Shown here: positions 42,417-52,448 of the stretch, one piece after another
Numbering within the stretch: the stretch's first letter is position 1
Layout: each line of letters opens with the position of its first letter
Origin: Planococcus wigleyi
Lineage (GTDB): Bacteria; Bacillota; Bacilli; Bacillales_A; Planococcaceae
Reading direction: 5' to 3'
NCBI RefSeq assembly: GCF_014836985.1
Contig: NZ_JACSPU010000001.1
Coordinates: forward strand, 307,473 to 371,472
DNA: 64,000 bases
Position numbers and translations under genes: made by a program
Notes under the pieces: model-generated
The model's input: only the letters and a program-made list of their open reading frames with translations
Told to the model about the DNA's origin: nothing
Databases searched by the model: none

Positions 42417-43481
42417 ATGAAGAAAGCATTGATTACTGGAGTTAACGGGCAGGATGGATCGTTTCTATCGGATTTCTTATTGGAGAAGGGTTATGAGGTT
42501 CATGGCATTATTCGCCGCAGTTCAAGCTTCAACACCAGCCGCATCGAACACTTGTATATTGAAGAATTGAAGTCGAGTGAGAATTTTTATATCCATTATG
42601 GGGATATGACTGATACCTCGAATATCATCCGGTTGATCAGTGAAATCAAACCAGACGAAATCTACAACTTGGCAGCGATGTCTCATGTCAAAGTGTCGTT
42701 CGAAACGCCGGAATATACAGCAGACGTTGATGGTATTGGCACGTTGCGCATCCTGGAAGCGGTCCGCATCCTAGGTTTGGAGAAAAAGACGCGCATCTAC
42801 CAGGCTTCGACTTCTGAACTATACGGCAAAGTGCAGGAGGTCCCACAAAGGGAAACCACGCCGTTTTACCCACGTTCACCTTATGGCGTAGCGAAGCTAT
42901 ACGGTTATTGGATTACAAAAAATTACCGGGAGTCATATGATATGTTCGCCGTGAATGGCATCCTCTTCAACCATGAATCGGAACGCCGTGGCGAAACGTT
43001 CGTAACGCGCAAAATCACGATGGCGGCTGCCCGCATCGCCCATGGCAAACAGGAAAAACTATTGTTGGGCAACCTGGACGCCAAACGCGACTGGGGCTAT
43101 GCCAAAGATTACGTAGAATGCATGTGGCTGATTCTTCAGCATGAAACACCGGAAGATTTCGTGATTGCCACCGGGGAAATGCATACTGTCCGTGAATTTG
43201 CGACGCTGGCTTTTAAACATGCAGGGATTGAAGTGGAATGGCAAGGTGAAGGAATTGACGAAAAAGGCATTAATGTGAAAACGGGTGAAGTGGTGGTTGA
43301 AGTAAATCCTGACTACTTCCGTTTAGCAGAGGTCGAGTTGCTGCTGGGGGATCCTTCAAAAGCGAAAAAACTGCTTGGATGGAACCCGACTTCCACATCG
43401 TTTGAAGAACTCGTGGAAATCATGGTGACACACGATTGCAATTTGTTGAAAGAAGAAAAAAGTGCCATCACTGAGTACTGA
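42417..43481 (+). CDS. gmd: GDP-mannose 4,6-dehydratase
   Basis: A 354-residue SDR enzyme producing GDP-4-keto-6-deoxymannose. [49 protein letters not shown] and [12 protein letters not shown] are diagnostic. ATG 42417 follows GAGGGGG; the longer frame from 42360 overlaps the fcl end. It feeds Fcl. GDP-mannose comes from ManC and ManA at 48.9-51.3 kb. Confidence 0.93.
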   Translation: MKKALITGVNGQDGSFLSDFLLEKGYEVHGIIRRSSSFNTSRIEHLYIEELKSSENFYIHYGDMTDTSNIIRLISEIKPDEIYNLAAMSHVKVSFETPEYTADVDGIGTLRILEAVRILGLEKKTRIYQASTSELYGKVQEVPQRETTPFYPRSPYGVAKLYGYWITKNYRESYDMFAVNGILFNHESERRGETFVTRKITMAAARIAHGKQEKLLLGNLDAKRDWGYAKDYVECMWLILQHETPEDFVIATGEMHTVREFATLAFKHAGIEVEWQGEGIDEKGINVKTGEVVVEVNPDYFRLAEVELLLGDPSKAKKLLGWNPTSTSFEELVEIMVTHDCNLLKEEKSAITEY

Positions 43482-43517
43482 TCTAAGCGGGTTCCTTATC
43501 GGGTGGGGGGAAATCTA

Positions 43518-44489
43518 ATGGTGACCTTAAATGATAAAGTCAGTGTGATTATTCCGACGTATAATCGTTCGGAGTTGCTGAAAAAAGCAATAGAAAGCCT
43601 GGAAAACCAAAGTCATCAGAACTTCGAAATCATCATCATCGATGATTGCTCGACAGATGATACGGCTGAAGTCGTGAGGGGGATGGATGATGAGCGCATC
43701 ATCTATCTCAGACACGACACTAACAAAGGTGGATCGGAAGCCAGAAACACTGGAATCAAACAAGCCACGGGGAGTTTTATCGGCTTTTTGGATTCGGATG
43801 ACCAATGGCTGCCGGATAAATTGGAAAGGCAGCTCAAACAATTTGAAGGCCAGCCCGATGTTGGAGTGGTTTATACGGGAGTGCAGGTTGTCGACGAACA
43901 CAACCAGCCTACCCGTAAAATCGTTCCGGCATACAAAGGGGAAATTTTGCCCAAACTGTTTGAATCCAATTGCATTGATACCACATCGTCGGTTTTGGTG
44001 AAGAGGGAAGTGTTGGATCAGGTGCAGGGCTTTGATGCCAGTTTGCCGAGTTGCCAGGATTGGGATTTATACATAAGACTGGCACAGGTGACAAAATTCG
44101 ATTTTGTTAAAGAAAGCCTGGTGCTATTCTATCACCACAGCGGCGAGCGGATCACCACCAATAAAAAGTCGGTGCTGACTGGGCATATGAGTATTTTTGA
44201 AAAGTATAAAGAATTGGCGAAAAAACAGTCCAAATCGACTTTTCATCGTTTTACGTTAACCATTTGGAAAGTGATTTTCAGGACCGCCATCATCAGCGGA
44301 AACAAAGAAACCGTTCGGCTGTCACGCAACGTATTGGCAGAAGGATTTAAGAATAATCGTACCTCATTGAAGTTCCTGTTCTACTATCTGTCGACTTTTT
44401 TGAATATGAAGATCTTATCTTATCTTTATACGCAATCCAAAAAAAACAACAGGAAATCCCAGCTGTTATCTGCGACTACTCCGTCCTGA
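43518..44489 (+). CDS. Family 2 glycosyltransferase
   Basis: A 323-residue GT-A enzyme with VSVIIPTYNRSELLKKAIESL, DDCSTDDT near 44 and GFLDSDDQWLPDKL near 95 carrying the metal-binding DSD. Different subgroup from the two GT2 paralogues at 26161 and 31360. The final 80 residues are basic and amphipathic. GGTGGGGGG precedes ATG 43518. Donor sugar unknown; GDP-fucose or GDP-mannose is plausible from its position. Confidence 0.88.
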   Translation: MVTLNDKVSVIIPTYNRSELLKKAIESLENQSHQNFEIIIIDDCSTDDTAEVVRGMDDERIIYLRHDTNKGGSEARNTGIKQATGSFIGFLDSDDQWLPDKLERQLKQFEGQPDVGVVYTGVQVVDEHNQPTRKIVPAYKGEILPKLFESNCIDTTSSVLVKREVLDQVQGFDASLPSCQDWDLYIRLAQVTKFDFVKESLVLFYHHSGERITTNKKSVLTGHMSIFEKYKELAKKQSKSTFHRFTLTIWKVIFRTAIISGNKETVRLSRNVLAEGFKNNRTSLKFLFYYLSTFLNMKILSYLYTQSKKNNRKSQLLSATTPS

Positions 44490-44559
44490 GGATTGAAGTA
44501 GCCGGAAAGTGTGCGGTTGGCAATCGGGAAAAGGACATCACGAATAAAGGACTGAGACG

Positions 44560-45939
44560 ATGGAAAAACAACTTGAGGCCGATGATCGATTTGAAAAAGT
44601 CCTGTATATCATCGTCAATTTATTAACCGGGATTTCTGTGATTTATTATCTGCTTCGTATTGGCCAGGTTTTCAATCCAGAAGATCCGTGGAACTTGTTC
44701 ATTTTAATTATTTTTTCCTTTAAATTCCTTTTAGATATTTATGTCTTTAAGGTGGGATTTGCCACTTTTTCGCTGGTCCTGCTATTTTTGCCGATCATCA
44801 GCATATTGGGTTTCGGGCCAATAGGAGAAGTGCAGCCATTATTCAATGACCGCACCCATCTCATTGAAAAACATTTCTACACATTGGCATTCGGTGCCTT
44901 GTTTTTCTACTATATCTGGTCAATTCTGCTGTGGCTGACCAATAAAACATACCGCAGTTACGATGCGAAGATTTTGGCGTTTTATTCAGGGACGGTCCAA
45001 AGCTTATTGGCTACCTGGTTTTTCAGTGCAGTAGCCATCGTTTCTTCCATTATTTATTTGCCGGATCTGCCGGGGAAGGCCTATCATGAGATGTCGCCCA
45101 GCCTGCTTCCCGGAAATGCCTGGAACTCTGTGGTCGTCATCTCGTATTTCTTCGTGTTGATGGGCGTCAAAGGCAGTGCCATCCGTAAGTTCGCCATTCT
45201 GTTTGTACCTTTTTGGCTGCTCGCGCATTATGCCAGAGTTGATATCTTGGGCTTGTTGCTGATCCTGTATCTGCTTCTGACAGCTACCAAAAAAGCGGAT
45301 GTCATCCGGTCGAAGTTCTCTTTTAAAAAAGCGGCATTGATTGTCGGCGGTTTGCTGGTCTTCTCCTATTTGGGGCTGGTTCGGCATACTGGGTTGATTT
45401 TTGACGTGGAAGCCATTACGGAATCGTTCTTCATGCTCATCAACTATCCCACTGTACAAGACCTTGTCTATTCGACAGCCGCTGCAATGGAAGTGACACA
45501 TACGTATGGCAACTATAATACGCTCATCGACTATATTCCGCAGTTGATTCCTTCGTTCTTTGGAATCGAGGCGCAAAGTCCTCAGGCGGCCCACTTGGTG
45601 GCGTCGCTGATCCATACCAATTATGGATTGTTTGTCTACGGGGAATACTATTTGAATTTTGAGGTTATCGGATTGATCGTGGCACCTTTTGCGACTTATG
45701 CTGTTCTGTTTGTACCGGCGATCTTGCTGAAGAAATTTTTCGGCAATATGGGGATGGCTCTGGGGTATTACTGGATTGTGCTGACGATTGCCCGAGTGTT
45801 CTGGTACGGCTATATCTATTATATCAAGCCGTTGATCATCATCATGCCGATTTTCATCATCCTGTATCTGGTCATTGCATCTTTTGAAAAAGATTTAGTG
45901 GACAAGCCTGCATTGAAATCCACTGATCCACATGCATAG
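44560..45939 (+). CDS. Polysaccharide polymerase candidate (Wzy-like membrane protein)
   Basis: A 459-residue protein with about 10-12 membrane helices and a periplasm-type loop in the C-terminal half (VYSTAAAMEVTHTYGNYNTLIDYIPQLIPSFFGIEAQ). Size, topology, lack of other motifs and position among GT and flippase genes fit an O-antigen/capsule repeat-unit polymerase. Wzy proteins are poorly conserved, so the call rests on context. Confidence 0.65.
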   Translation: MEKQLEADDRFEKVLYIIVNLLTGISVIYYLLRIGQVFNPEDPWNLFILIIFSFKFLLDIYVFKVGFATFSLVLLFLPIISILGFGPIGEVQPLFNDRTHLIEKHFYTLAFGALFFYYIWSILLWLTNKTYRSYDAKILAFYSGTVQSLLATWFFSAVAIVSSIIYLPDLPGKAYHEMSPSLLPGNAWNSVVVISYFFVLMGVKGSAIRKFAILFVPFWLLAHYARVDILGLLLILYLLLTATKKADVIRSKFSFKKAALIVGGLLVFSYLGLVRHTGLIFDVEAITESFFMLINYPTVQDLVYSTAAAMEVTHTYGNYNTLIDYIPQLIPSFFGIEAQSPQAAHLVASLIHTNYGLFVYGEYYLNFEVIGLIVAPFATYAVLFVPAILLKKFFGNMGMALGYYWIVLTIARVFWYGYIYYIKPLIIIMPIFIILYLVIASFEKDLVDKPALKSTDPHA

Positions 45940-46005
45940 GTAATTCCCTGCTTGTCCATGAAATTCTTTGGCAGGCAGACGTCATTCAATGAGAGGTGAG
46001 TCAGT

Positions 46006-47115
46006 ATGGCTGGAGTAAAAAAAGGGAATTTAATCTTTGTAGGCCCGCTTCCTCCTCCCATTTTGGGAGAGAGTATCGCTTTGCAGTCTTTGTACAAATC
46101 CGAAAAACTTCACCAACGGTATAAAGTGAAGAAAATCAACTTGAGCCGGAAGGATTTTGAACATCCGGGGGCTCTTTCTTTTGATAAATTGTTGACCGAT
46201 TCCTTAGCGATTCTTTACTCCGGTTTTTTATCGGCCGTGATGAAAAATCCGATTTTGTACATTTCCATTTCCCAGACGAAAATGGGCTTACTGCGGGATT
46301 GCGTCATGATCCAAGCATGCAAATTATTGGGGCGCGGGAAAGTGGTGACGCATCTGCATGGCAATAATTTAGGCGGCACGATTGATGCGACTTCCGGGAT
46401 CGCCCAAAAGTTCATCATCAATTCATTGAAGAAAATTGATGTTGGCATTGTATTGGGCGGTAAGTTGGCCCCCAATTACCGTGGCTACGTCGACCGTGTA
46501 GAAGTCGTATCCAACGGCATTCCGGAAGATTTCATCCTTAAAGATGAAGTGGGGCAACGTAAAAAAACAGGACCTATTTCGTTATTGTATTTAAGCAACC
46601 TGATGTTTGAAAAAGGTTATGTGGAATTGATCAAAGCGACAACTGCCTTAGTTAAAGAAGGGCATAATCTGCGGCTGGACCTGGTTGGGGGAATTCAAAA
46701 TGAAACCGAATTCCAGGAAGTGAAACAGTATATTCAAACAAATGACATGGAAGAACACATCCAATACCATGGGCTTAAACAAGGCGAAGAGAAAAAACGC
46801 TTTTTCCTGGAATCGGATATGATGGCCTTGCCCACCAAGTACAAAGTGGAAGGACAGCCCATGTCCATCATTGAAGGGATGGCGGCCGGGTTGCCGATCA
46901 TTTCATCAGACCGAGGAATTATCGCCGAACTCATTAAAGATTGCGGCGTCATTATCGAGCCGACTGTCGAAGGCGTCAAATCCGCTATTAAGAATTTGGT
47001 GACCGATGATGCAGAACGCCTTCGCCTTGGAAAAGTGAGCAGGGATACATTTGAAGCGTTCTACACGGAAGATAAATACACCGATTCGTTAATCGCTATT
47101 TTTGATGAACTTTAA
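46006..47115 (+). CDS. Family 4-type glycosyltransferase
   Basis: A 369-residue GT-B retaining enzyme. The N-terminal VGPLPPPILGESIALQSL loop, VVSNGIP near residue 166, YLSNLMFEKGYVELIKA and the EGQPMSIIEGMAAGLPIISSDRG donor-binding motif (EX7E type) are typical of the family. GAGAGGTGAG precedes ATG. Donor and linkage unknown. Confidence 0.87.
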   Translation: MAGVKKGNLIFVGPLPPPILGESIALQSLYKSEKLHQRYKVKKINLSRKDFEHPGALSFDKLLTDSLAILYSGFLSAVMKNPILYISISQTKMGLLRDCVMIQACKLLGRGKVVTHLHGNNLGGTIDATSGIAQKFIINSLKKIDVGIVLGGKLAPNYRGYVDRVEVVSNGIPEDFILKDEVGQRKKTGPISLLYLSNLMFEKGYVELIKATTALVKEGHNLRLDLVGGIQNETEFQEVKQYIQTNDMEEHIQYHGLKQGEEKKRFFLESDMMALPTKYKVEGQPMSIIEGMAAGLPIISSDRGIIAELIKDCGVIIEPTVEGVKSAIKNLVTDDAERLRLGKVSRDTFEAFYTEDKYTDSLIAIFDEL

Positions 47116-47165
47116 AGGAAGACTGCACGTATTGCGGCATGTTCTTCGGGAAAGGAAGGCTCAGA

Positions 47166-48473
47166 ATGCTACGTAAAAAAAAGATCACCTTTGTCATCAA
47201 TTATTTCTATCCGGATCTCGCAGCGACCAGCCAATTAATGACAGAGTTGACGGGACGCCTCCAAAATAATTTTGATATTACGGTCATTGCCGCGCAGCCG
47301 GGATATGCCGGAGAAAACCATGATAGCAACCGCTTATTCGAGGTGGATTATCTGGAGAGCATCAAAGTGGTCCGGATCAAACTGCCTGAGGTCGATAAGA
47401 ATTCCAAAGTCAGTCGGATGAAATACATTTCGTCCTATTTTTTATTGGCGAATATCGCTTTGCTGAAGGAAAAAGGGACGGATGTCATTTTCACGATTTC
47501 GCAGCCGCCGGTATTGGGCGGTTTGATCGGTACCATCGGCAAGTTCCTGAAGCGTTCGCGCCATATTTACAGCGTCCATGATTTTAATCCGGAACAGGCG
47601 GCAGCAGTTGCTTATACGAATAACCAGACCGTCTTTAAAATCGCCAAAGCTGTCGATAAATTGAATTGCAGCTACGCGGACCAAGTGCTGCTGGTGGGTG
47701 AAGATATGGCTGAAACCTTGAAAGGGCGCTTTGTCGGCCAAAAGGTGCCGTCTCATACCGTCATCAGCAATTGGACCGATGAAGAAGCCGTGGTGCCGCT
47801 GGACAAAGACGAACCAGCTATCCGTGAGTTTTTGGAGACTAATGGGCTGCAGGATAAATTCATCGTTATGTATTCCGGAAATCTTGGCCTATACTATGAC
47901 TTGGAGAATTTAATCCAAGTTGCCAAAGAATTTACGGACCAGCCCGATATTGTCTTTTTGTTTATCGGTGAAGGTGCTGTAAAACAACGGATACAGGATT
48001 ACGCGGCTGAAAACCAACTTGAAAACGTCAAGTTCCTGCCGTATCAGCCCAAAGAATTTCTTAAGTATTCGTTGAATGCGGCAGACGTCCATCTGGTGGT
48101 CAATCAAAAAGGCATCAAAGGGGTTTCGGTGCCAAGCAAAATCTACGGGGTCATGGCTGCTGGGAAACCGGTGTTGGGCGTTCTGGAACAAGGCAGTGAA
48201 GTGCAGCGCCTGATTTTTGAAAGTGGCGCAGGTGTGGTCATTGAACCCCAGGATTATCGAGGAGTCGTTCATGCAATCCAATATTTGCGAAGCCTGGATC
48301 CGAATGAATTGAAGGCGATGGGACTCAAAGGGCGCGTTTATCTTGAAGAGAATTTGACGCGGGATACATCCATCAATAAGTATCGGTCTGTCTTCCAGGA
48401 AGTCGCTGGTACTCCCCAACTGGAGGCGGCTTATCAAGCGGATCCGTATAATGAAGTGATCAATAAAAAGTGA
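47166..48473 (+). CDS. Family 4 glycosyltransferase (WcaI/WbuB-like)
   Basis: A 435-residue GT-B enzyme resembling WcaI/WbuB proteins: NYFYPDLAATSQLMTELTGRL at the start, ISQPPVLGGLIG, HDFNPEQAAAVAY and the C-terminal SKIYGVMAAGKPVLGVLEQGSE with the conserved binding region. ATG 47166 follows AAAGGAAGG; the longer frame from 47139 lacks a site. Related enzymes add fucose-type sugars, which would fit the gmd/fcl pair. A terminator follows. Confidence 0.87.
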   Translation: MLRKKKITFVINYFYPDLAATSQLMTELTGRLQNNFDITVIAAQPGYAGENHDSNRLFEVDYLESIKVVRIKLPEVDKNSKVSRMKYISSYFLLANIALLKEKGTDVIFTISQPPVLGGLIGTIGKFLKRSRHIYSVHDFNPEQAAAVAYTNNQTVFKIAKAVDKLNCSYADQVLLVGEDMAETLKGRFVGQKVPSHTVISNWTDEEAVVPLDKDEPAIREFLETNGLQDKFIVMYSGNLGLYYDLENLIQVAKEFTDQPDIVFLFIGEGAVKQRIQDYAAENQLENVKFLPYQPKEFLKYSLNAADVHLVVNQKGIKGVSVPSKIYGVMAAGKPVLGVLEQGSEVQRLIFESGAGVVIEPQDYRGVVHAIQYLRSLDPNELKAMGLKGRVYLEENLTRDTSINKYRSVFQEVAGTPQLEAAYQADPYNEVINKK

Positions 48474-48485
48474 ATATCCTTTTTC

Positions 48486-48522
48486 GAACTGTCTCTCTAA
48501 AACAGGAGAGACGGTTTTTTTT
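48486..48522 (+). terminator. Terminator after the WcaI/WbuB-like gene
   Basis: ACTGTCTCTC and GAGAGACGGT arms with a T8 run. Confidence 0.8.
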
Positions 48523-48894
48523 GTGTGCAGATAGTTAAGGGATGAAAAATTTGACAGTCTATTAGTTTCAATTAAAAATTTTAATGTTTATAATTTCTAA
48601 AAAAACAGAAAAATTAAATAACTATTAACCTATTGATTTCAAAGGTTCCGGGTTATAAAATAGGTAAATATATCTGACATTTCTAATTAATTAGAAAATT
48701 ATATTGAATTATTAGGTATTTATATATATAATACGGGTATACCTTTTTCAATTGATGTGAAAATATGATTACTTAGTTTTTGTTACAGGTATATATTACC
48801 TATAAGTTTTTTTGTTTAATTATATTTTCTGAAAAGCGTGATTAATATGAACCATCCACAACTTAGAGTTGCAGATGGAGAAGGAGGACGTAAT
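48523..48894. other. AT-rich intergenic island with a manC promoter candidate
   Basis: About 370 bp of strongly AT-rich, low-complexity sequence between the GT operon and manC. It contains one clear -10 (TATAAT, 48727-48732) and no coding frame. The leader to manC would be about 155 nt. No 9-bp repeat element is evident. Confidence 0.5.
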
Positions 48895-50280
48895 ATGCGA
48901 TTAGTAATGTTATCAGGGGGATCGGGAAAACGCCTATGGCCGCTATCCAATGATGCGCGCTCAAAACAGTTCCTCAAGGTTTTAAGTGATGAGGAGGGCA
49001 ATAAGGTTTCGATGGTGCAGCGTGTCTGGAAGCAAATAGAAGAAACGGGCATGGCTGAAAACTCTATTATTGCCACAAGCAGTTCGCAGGTGGATATGAT
49101 AAAAGCTCAATTAGGCCAGGGTGTACATGTAGTAACTGAGCCCGAGAGAAGAGACACTTTCCCTGCAATCGCCTTGGCAGCAGTTTATCTATATTCTGTC
49201 CAAAAATGCGGATTGGATGAAGTGGTTGGGATGCTGCCGGTCGATCCATACGTTGAAAACCGCTTTTTCAATCGTGTTCAAGATCTGGAAGAAGTCCTGC
49301 TTTCATCCGGTGCCGATTTGGCATTGATGGGTGTAAAGCCGACTTATCCTTCTGCAAAGTATGGCTATATTATTCCGGACAGCCAGTCGCACGATTCCTA
49401 TTTGACGGTTGATTACTTTAAAGAAAAACCGACGGAACAGCAGGCGGAAGAATTGATTGAAAAGAATGCCTTATGGAATTGTGGGGTATTCGCTTTTAAA
49501 TTGGGGTATATTATCGGCTTGCTGAAAGAAAGAGGAATGCCGATTGAGTATTCCCAGTTGCTCAGAAACTATCGCCGTTTGCCTAAAAACAGTTTTGACT
49601 ATGAAGTGGTCGAGCGTGCAGAACATATCATCTCCTTGCCTTACGACGGGTATTGGAAGGATTTAGGGACGTGGAATACGCTGACGGAAGAAATGGCGGT
49701 CCAGGTAACGGGGAAAGGAATCATTGGCAAAGGAGTGGAAAACTCACACATTGTCAATGAATTGGATATTCCGATTACGTTACTGGGATTGGATAACGTG
49801 GTGGTTGCTGCGAGTCCGGATGGCATTTTGGTTACAGACAAAGACGCCAGCACCAAGGTGAAGGAATACGTTGAAGGCTTCAACAACCGTCCGATGTATG
49901 AGGAACGCCGTTGGGGTTGGTACCGTGTATTGGAGTACACGCGCTACGCAGAAGGCAACGAAGTGCTGATCAAACGCCTGGGCATAAACGCCGGAAAAAA
50001 CCTCAGTTATCAGATGCATTATAAACGCAGCGAAGTATGGACGATCGTTAAAGGGGAAGGGATTTTTGTATTCAATGATCAATTGAGCCACGTCAGAACA
50101 GGAGATGTCATCCATATTCCGTTAGGCGCTAAACATACTTTAAAAGCGACGACCAATATGGAAATCATCGAAGTACAGACAGGCAGTGAGCTGATCGAAG
50201 AAGACATCTACCGCACATCCAATGAGTGGGAAGAAATAGAAGCAATCTGCAAAGTACGCCAAACCGCCCGCCACGGATAA
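48895..50280 (+). CDS. manC: Mannose-1-phosphate guanylyltransferase, type II (ManC)
   Basis: A 461-residue enzyme with an N-terminal guanylyltransferase domain (MLSGGSGKRLWPLSNDARSKQFLKVL, EPERRDTFPAIALAA, YFKEKPT) and a C-terminal cupin domain (GKNLSYQMHYKRSEVWTIVKGEG, IPLGAKHTLKA) seen in bifunctional mannose-6-phosphate isomerases. It makes GDP-mannose. AAGGAGG lies 8 bases before ATG 48895. It forms an operon with manA. Confidence 0.92.
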   Translation: MRLVMLSGGSGKRLWPLSNDARSKQFLKVLSDEEGNKVSMVQRVWKQIEETGMAENSIIATSSSQVDMIKAQLGQGVHVVTEPERRDTFPAIALAAVYLYSVQKCGLDEVVGMLPVDPYVENRFFNRVQDLEEVLLSSGADLALMGVKPTYPSAKYGYIIPDSQSHDSYLTVDYFKEKPTEQQAEELIEKNALWNCGVFAFKLGYIIGLLKERGMPIEYSQLLRNYRRLPKNSFDYEVVERAEHIISLPYDGYWKDLGTWNTLTEEMAVQVTGKGIIGKGVENSHIVNELDIPITLLGLDNVVVAASPDGILVTDKDASTKVKEYVEGFNNRPMYEERRWGWYRVLEYTRYAEGNEVLIKRLGINAGKNLSYQMHYKRSEVWTIVKGEGIFVFNDQLSHVRTGDVIHIPLGAKHTLKATTNMEIIEVQTGSELIEEDIYRTSNEWEEIEAICKVRQTARHG

Positions 50281-50334
50281 TGGATGGGCAGCGCATATGA
50301 TTTGCTTGTCATTTCCATAGTGGGAGGGAAGATT

Positions 50335-51288
50335 ATGTACAAAGAGCCCGTTTTCTTAAAACCGGTTTTTCAGGAACGCATTTGGGGTGGAGAAAAGCTT
50401 CAGAAACTATTCGATTATGATATTCCTTCAGAAACCACTGGAGAAGCATGGGTCATCTCTGCCCATGAAAATGGACCGTCGATTGTCATGAACGGTGAAT
50501 TAAAAGGGATGAGCCTGCTGGAGGTTTGGCGGAACTATCCTGGTTTATTCGGCTCAGAAACAACTGGCAGTGATTTTCCGTTATTGGTGAAAATTTTGGA
50601 TGCCAATGACCAGTTGTCTGTGCAGGTGCATCCGGATGATGCATACGCCAAAGAGAAAGCACAAATGCCCTATGGCAAGACAGAATGCTGGTATATTCTG
50701 GATTGTGAAGAAGGTGCCGAGATTATTATCGGCCATCAAGCCAAGTCCCGTGAAGAGTTTCAGGAATTGGTCAGCAAAGGTGAATGGCAAAAGCTGTTTC
50801 AGCGCATTAAAGTGAAAAAAGGCGATTTTGTCTATGTTCCGAGTGGCACCTTGCATTCCATCGGAAAAGGCATCGTTATTCTTGAAACTCAGCAAAGTTC
50901 TGATATTACTTACCGTCTGTACGATTACGACCGTGTCGATCAGGAAGGCAAAAAGCGGGAGCTTCATTTAGAGGAAGCAATGGCGGTCATGACCTGTCCG
51001 CATCAGCAGGTCATGCAGGAGAACCTGAAGGAACAGCTGAATAACCTGCAATCAACCCGTTTGGTTGAAGGGGAATACTTCACTGTCTACCATTGGATGC
51101 TGGGCGGAAAAGTTGAAGTACCGGTAACCACCGCGTTCCTGTTGGTCAGTGTCATCAGTGGTTCAGGGCAGATTGTGACAGAAGAAAGCGTCTCGACGGT
51201 GAAAAAGGGCGACAATTTCATCGTGCCGGCGACGATCGGAAATTATTTCATCGATGGCGAGCTCGAAATGATTGTATCCCATACTTAA
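50335..51288 (+). CDS. manA: Mannose-6-phosphate isomerase, class I
   Basis: A 317-residue zinc cupin enzyme converting fructose-6-phosphate and mannose-6-phosphate. VHPDD and GKTECWYIL carry the zinc ligands and PSGTLHSIGKG the second His. Start at ATG 50335, preceded by GGGAGGG. It supplies mannose-6-phosphate for GDP-mannose; the phosphomannomutase that must act between ManA and ManC is not in the window. Confidence 0.9.
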   Translation: MYKEPVFLKPVFQERIWGGEKLQKLFDYDIPSETTGEAWVISAHENGPSIVMNGELKGMSLLEVWRNYPGLFGSETTGSDFPLLVKILDANDQLSVQVHPDDAYAKEKAQMPYGKTECWYILDCEEGAEIIIGHQAKSREEFQELVSKGEWQKLFQRIKVKKGDFVYVPSGTLHSIGKGIVILETQQSSDITYRLYDYDRVDQEGKKRELHLEEAMAVMTCPHQQVMQENLKEQLNNLQSTRLVEGEYFTVYHWMLGGKVEVPVTTAFLLVSVISGSGQIVTEESVSTVKKGDNFIVPATIGNYFIDGELEMIVSHT

Positions 51289-51433
51289 AACCGTCTTAAA
51301 TTATCGGAATATTAAAATATATGAAACAAGATGATTTAAGTTATTCTGACGGCAAAAAGTAGGTATTTAAAACTATTTATTCTGTTAAAATTAAAAATTC
51401 TTAATAATTGAACTATATTTCGGGGACTATCGA

Positions 51434-51442
51434 TGTTACAAT
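51434..51442 (+). promoter_or_regulatory. Probable -10 of gtaB copy 2
   Basis: TGTTACAAT, an extended -10, 100 bases before the ATG. No repeat element at the usual distance. Confidence 0.4.
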
Positions 51443-51542
51443 GGGACAATATTTGAGGGTTTTGTGTACAAAAAACTTATTCTGTCCCATTCGTAAAGAT
51501 AGGAATCGATGATTCAGAAACTATCAAAGGCGGGTGGAGTTT

Positions 51543-52433
51543 ATGGCAAAGAAAGTGACAAAGGCAATTATTCCAGCAGCGGGGCTTGGGACTCGATTTC
51601 TTCCAGTGACGAAGGCGATGCCCAAAGAAATGTTGCCGATCGTAGACAAACCGACAATCCAGTACATTGTCGAAGAGGCAATTGCTTCCGGGATAGAAGA
51701 CATCATTATCGTAACGGGGAAAGGCAAGCGCGCCATTGAAGATCATTTCGATAAAAATTTCGAGCTGGAAGACAATTTGTTCAGAAAAGGAAAATTTGAT
51801 CTTCTTGAAAAAGTTCAGCATACCTCGAATGTGGAGATTCACTACATCCGCCAGAAAGAACCGAAGGGCTTAGGGCATGCAGTCTGGAGTGCACGTAAAT
51901 TTATCGGCAATGAACCGTTTGCGGTATTGCTAGGAGATGACATTGTTAAAGCGGATAAACCATGTCTCAAACAATTGATCGACCAATACGACAAAATGCA
52001 GTCTTCCATTATCGGTGTCCAGCAAGTCCCTGATCAGGAAACACACCGTTACGGCATCATTGATCCGAGTGCGGTCGATGGACGCTGCTATGAGGTCAGC
52101 AATTACGTAGAAAAACCAAAGCCAGGAACAGCTCCTTCCAACCTGGCGATAATGGGACGCTATATTCTGGTTCCTGAAATTTTCGATTTCCTGGGCACCC
52201 AGCAAGCTGGTGCAGGAGGAGAAATTCAATTGACGGACGCCATCCAAAAACTCAATGAACTGAAAAAAGTTTACGCATATGATTTTGAAGGAAAACGCTA
52301 CGACGTAGGCGAGATGCTAGGGTTCCTGCGGACAACCATCGAATTCGCTTTGGATAGCCCGGAATTCGGAAAAGACGTGGAAAGCATCATTAAAGAATTG
52401 ATGGCTGAGAAATCAGCTTCACCATTATTTTAA
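51543..52433 (+). CDS. gtaB: UTP-glucose-1-phosphate uridylyltransferase (copy 2)
   Basis: A 296-residue paralogue of the enzyme at 16825, with intact [34 protein letters not shown] 51543 is preceded by GGGTGGAG. Followed 15 bp later by ugd, so this copy feeds UDP-glucuronate and UDP-glucose to the polysaccharide, whereas copy 1 sits beside LTA-type genes. The two differ mainly in the C-terminal helix. Confidence 0.92.
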   Translation: MAKKVTKAIIPAAGLGTRFLPVTKAMPKEMLPIVDKPTIQYIVEEAIASGIEDIIIVTGKGKRAIEDHFDKNFELEDNLFRKGKFDLLEKVQHTSNVEIHYIRQKEPKGLGHAVWSARKFIGNEPFAVLLGDDIVKADKPCLKQLIDQYDKMQSSIIGVQQVPDQETHRYGIIDPSAVDGRCYEVSNYVEKPKPGTAPSNLAIMGRYILVPEIFDFLGTQQAGAGGEIQLTDAIQKLNELKKVYAYDFEGKRYDVGEMLGFLRTTIEFALDSPEFGKDVESIIKELMAEKSASPLF

Positions 52434-52448
52434 GTTGGGGGCGTCCGT

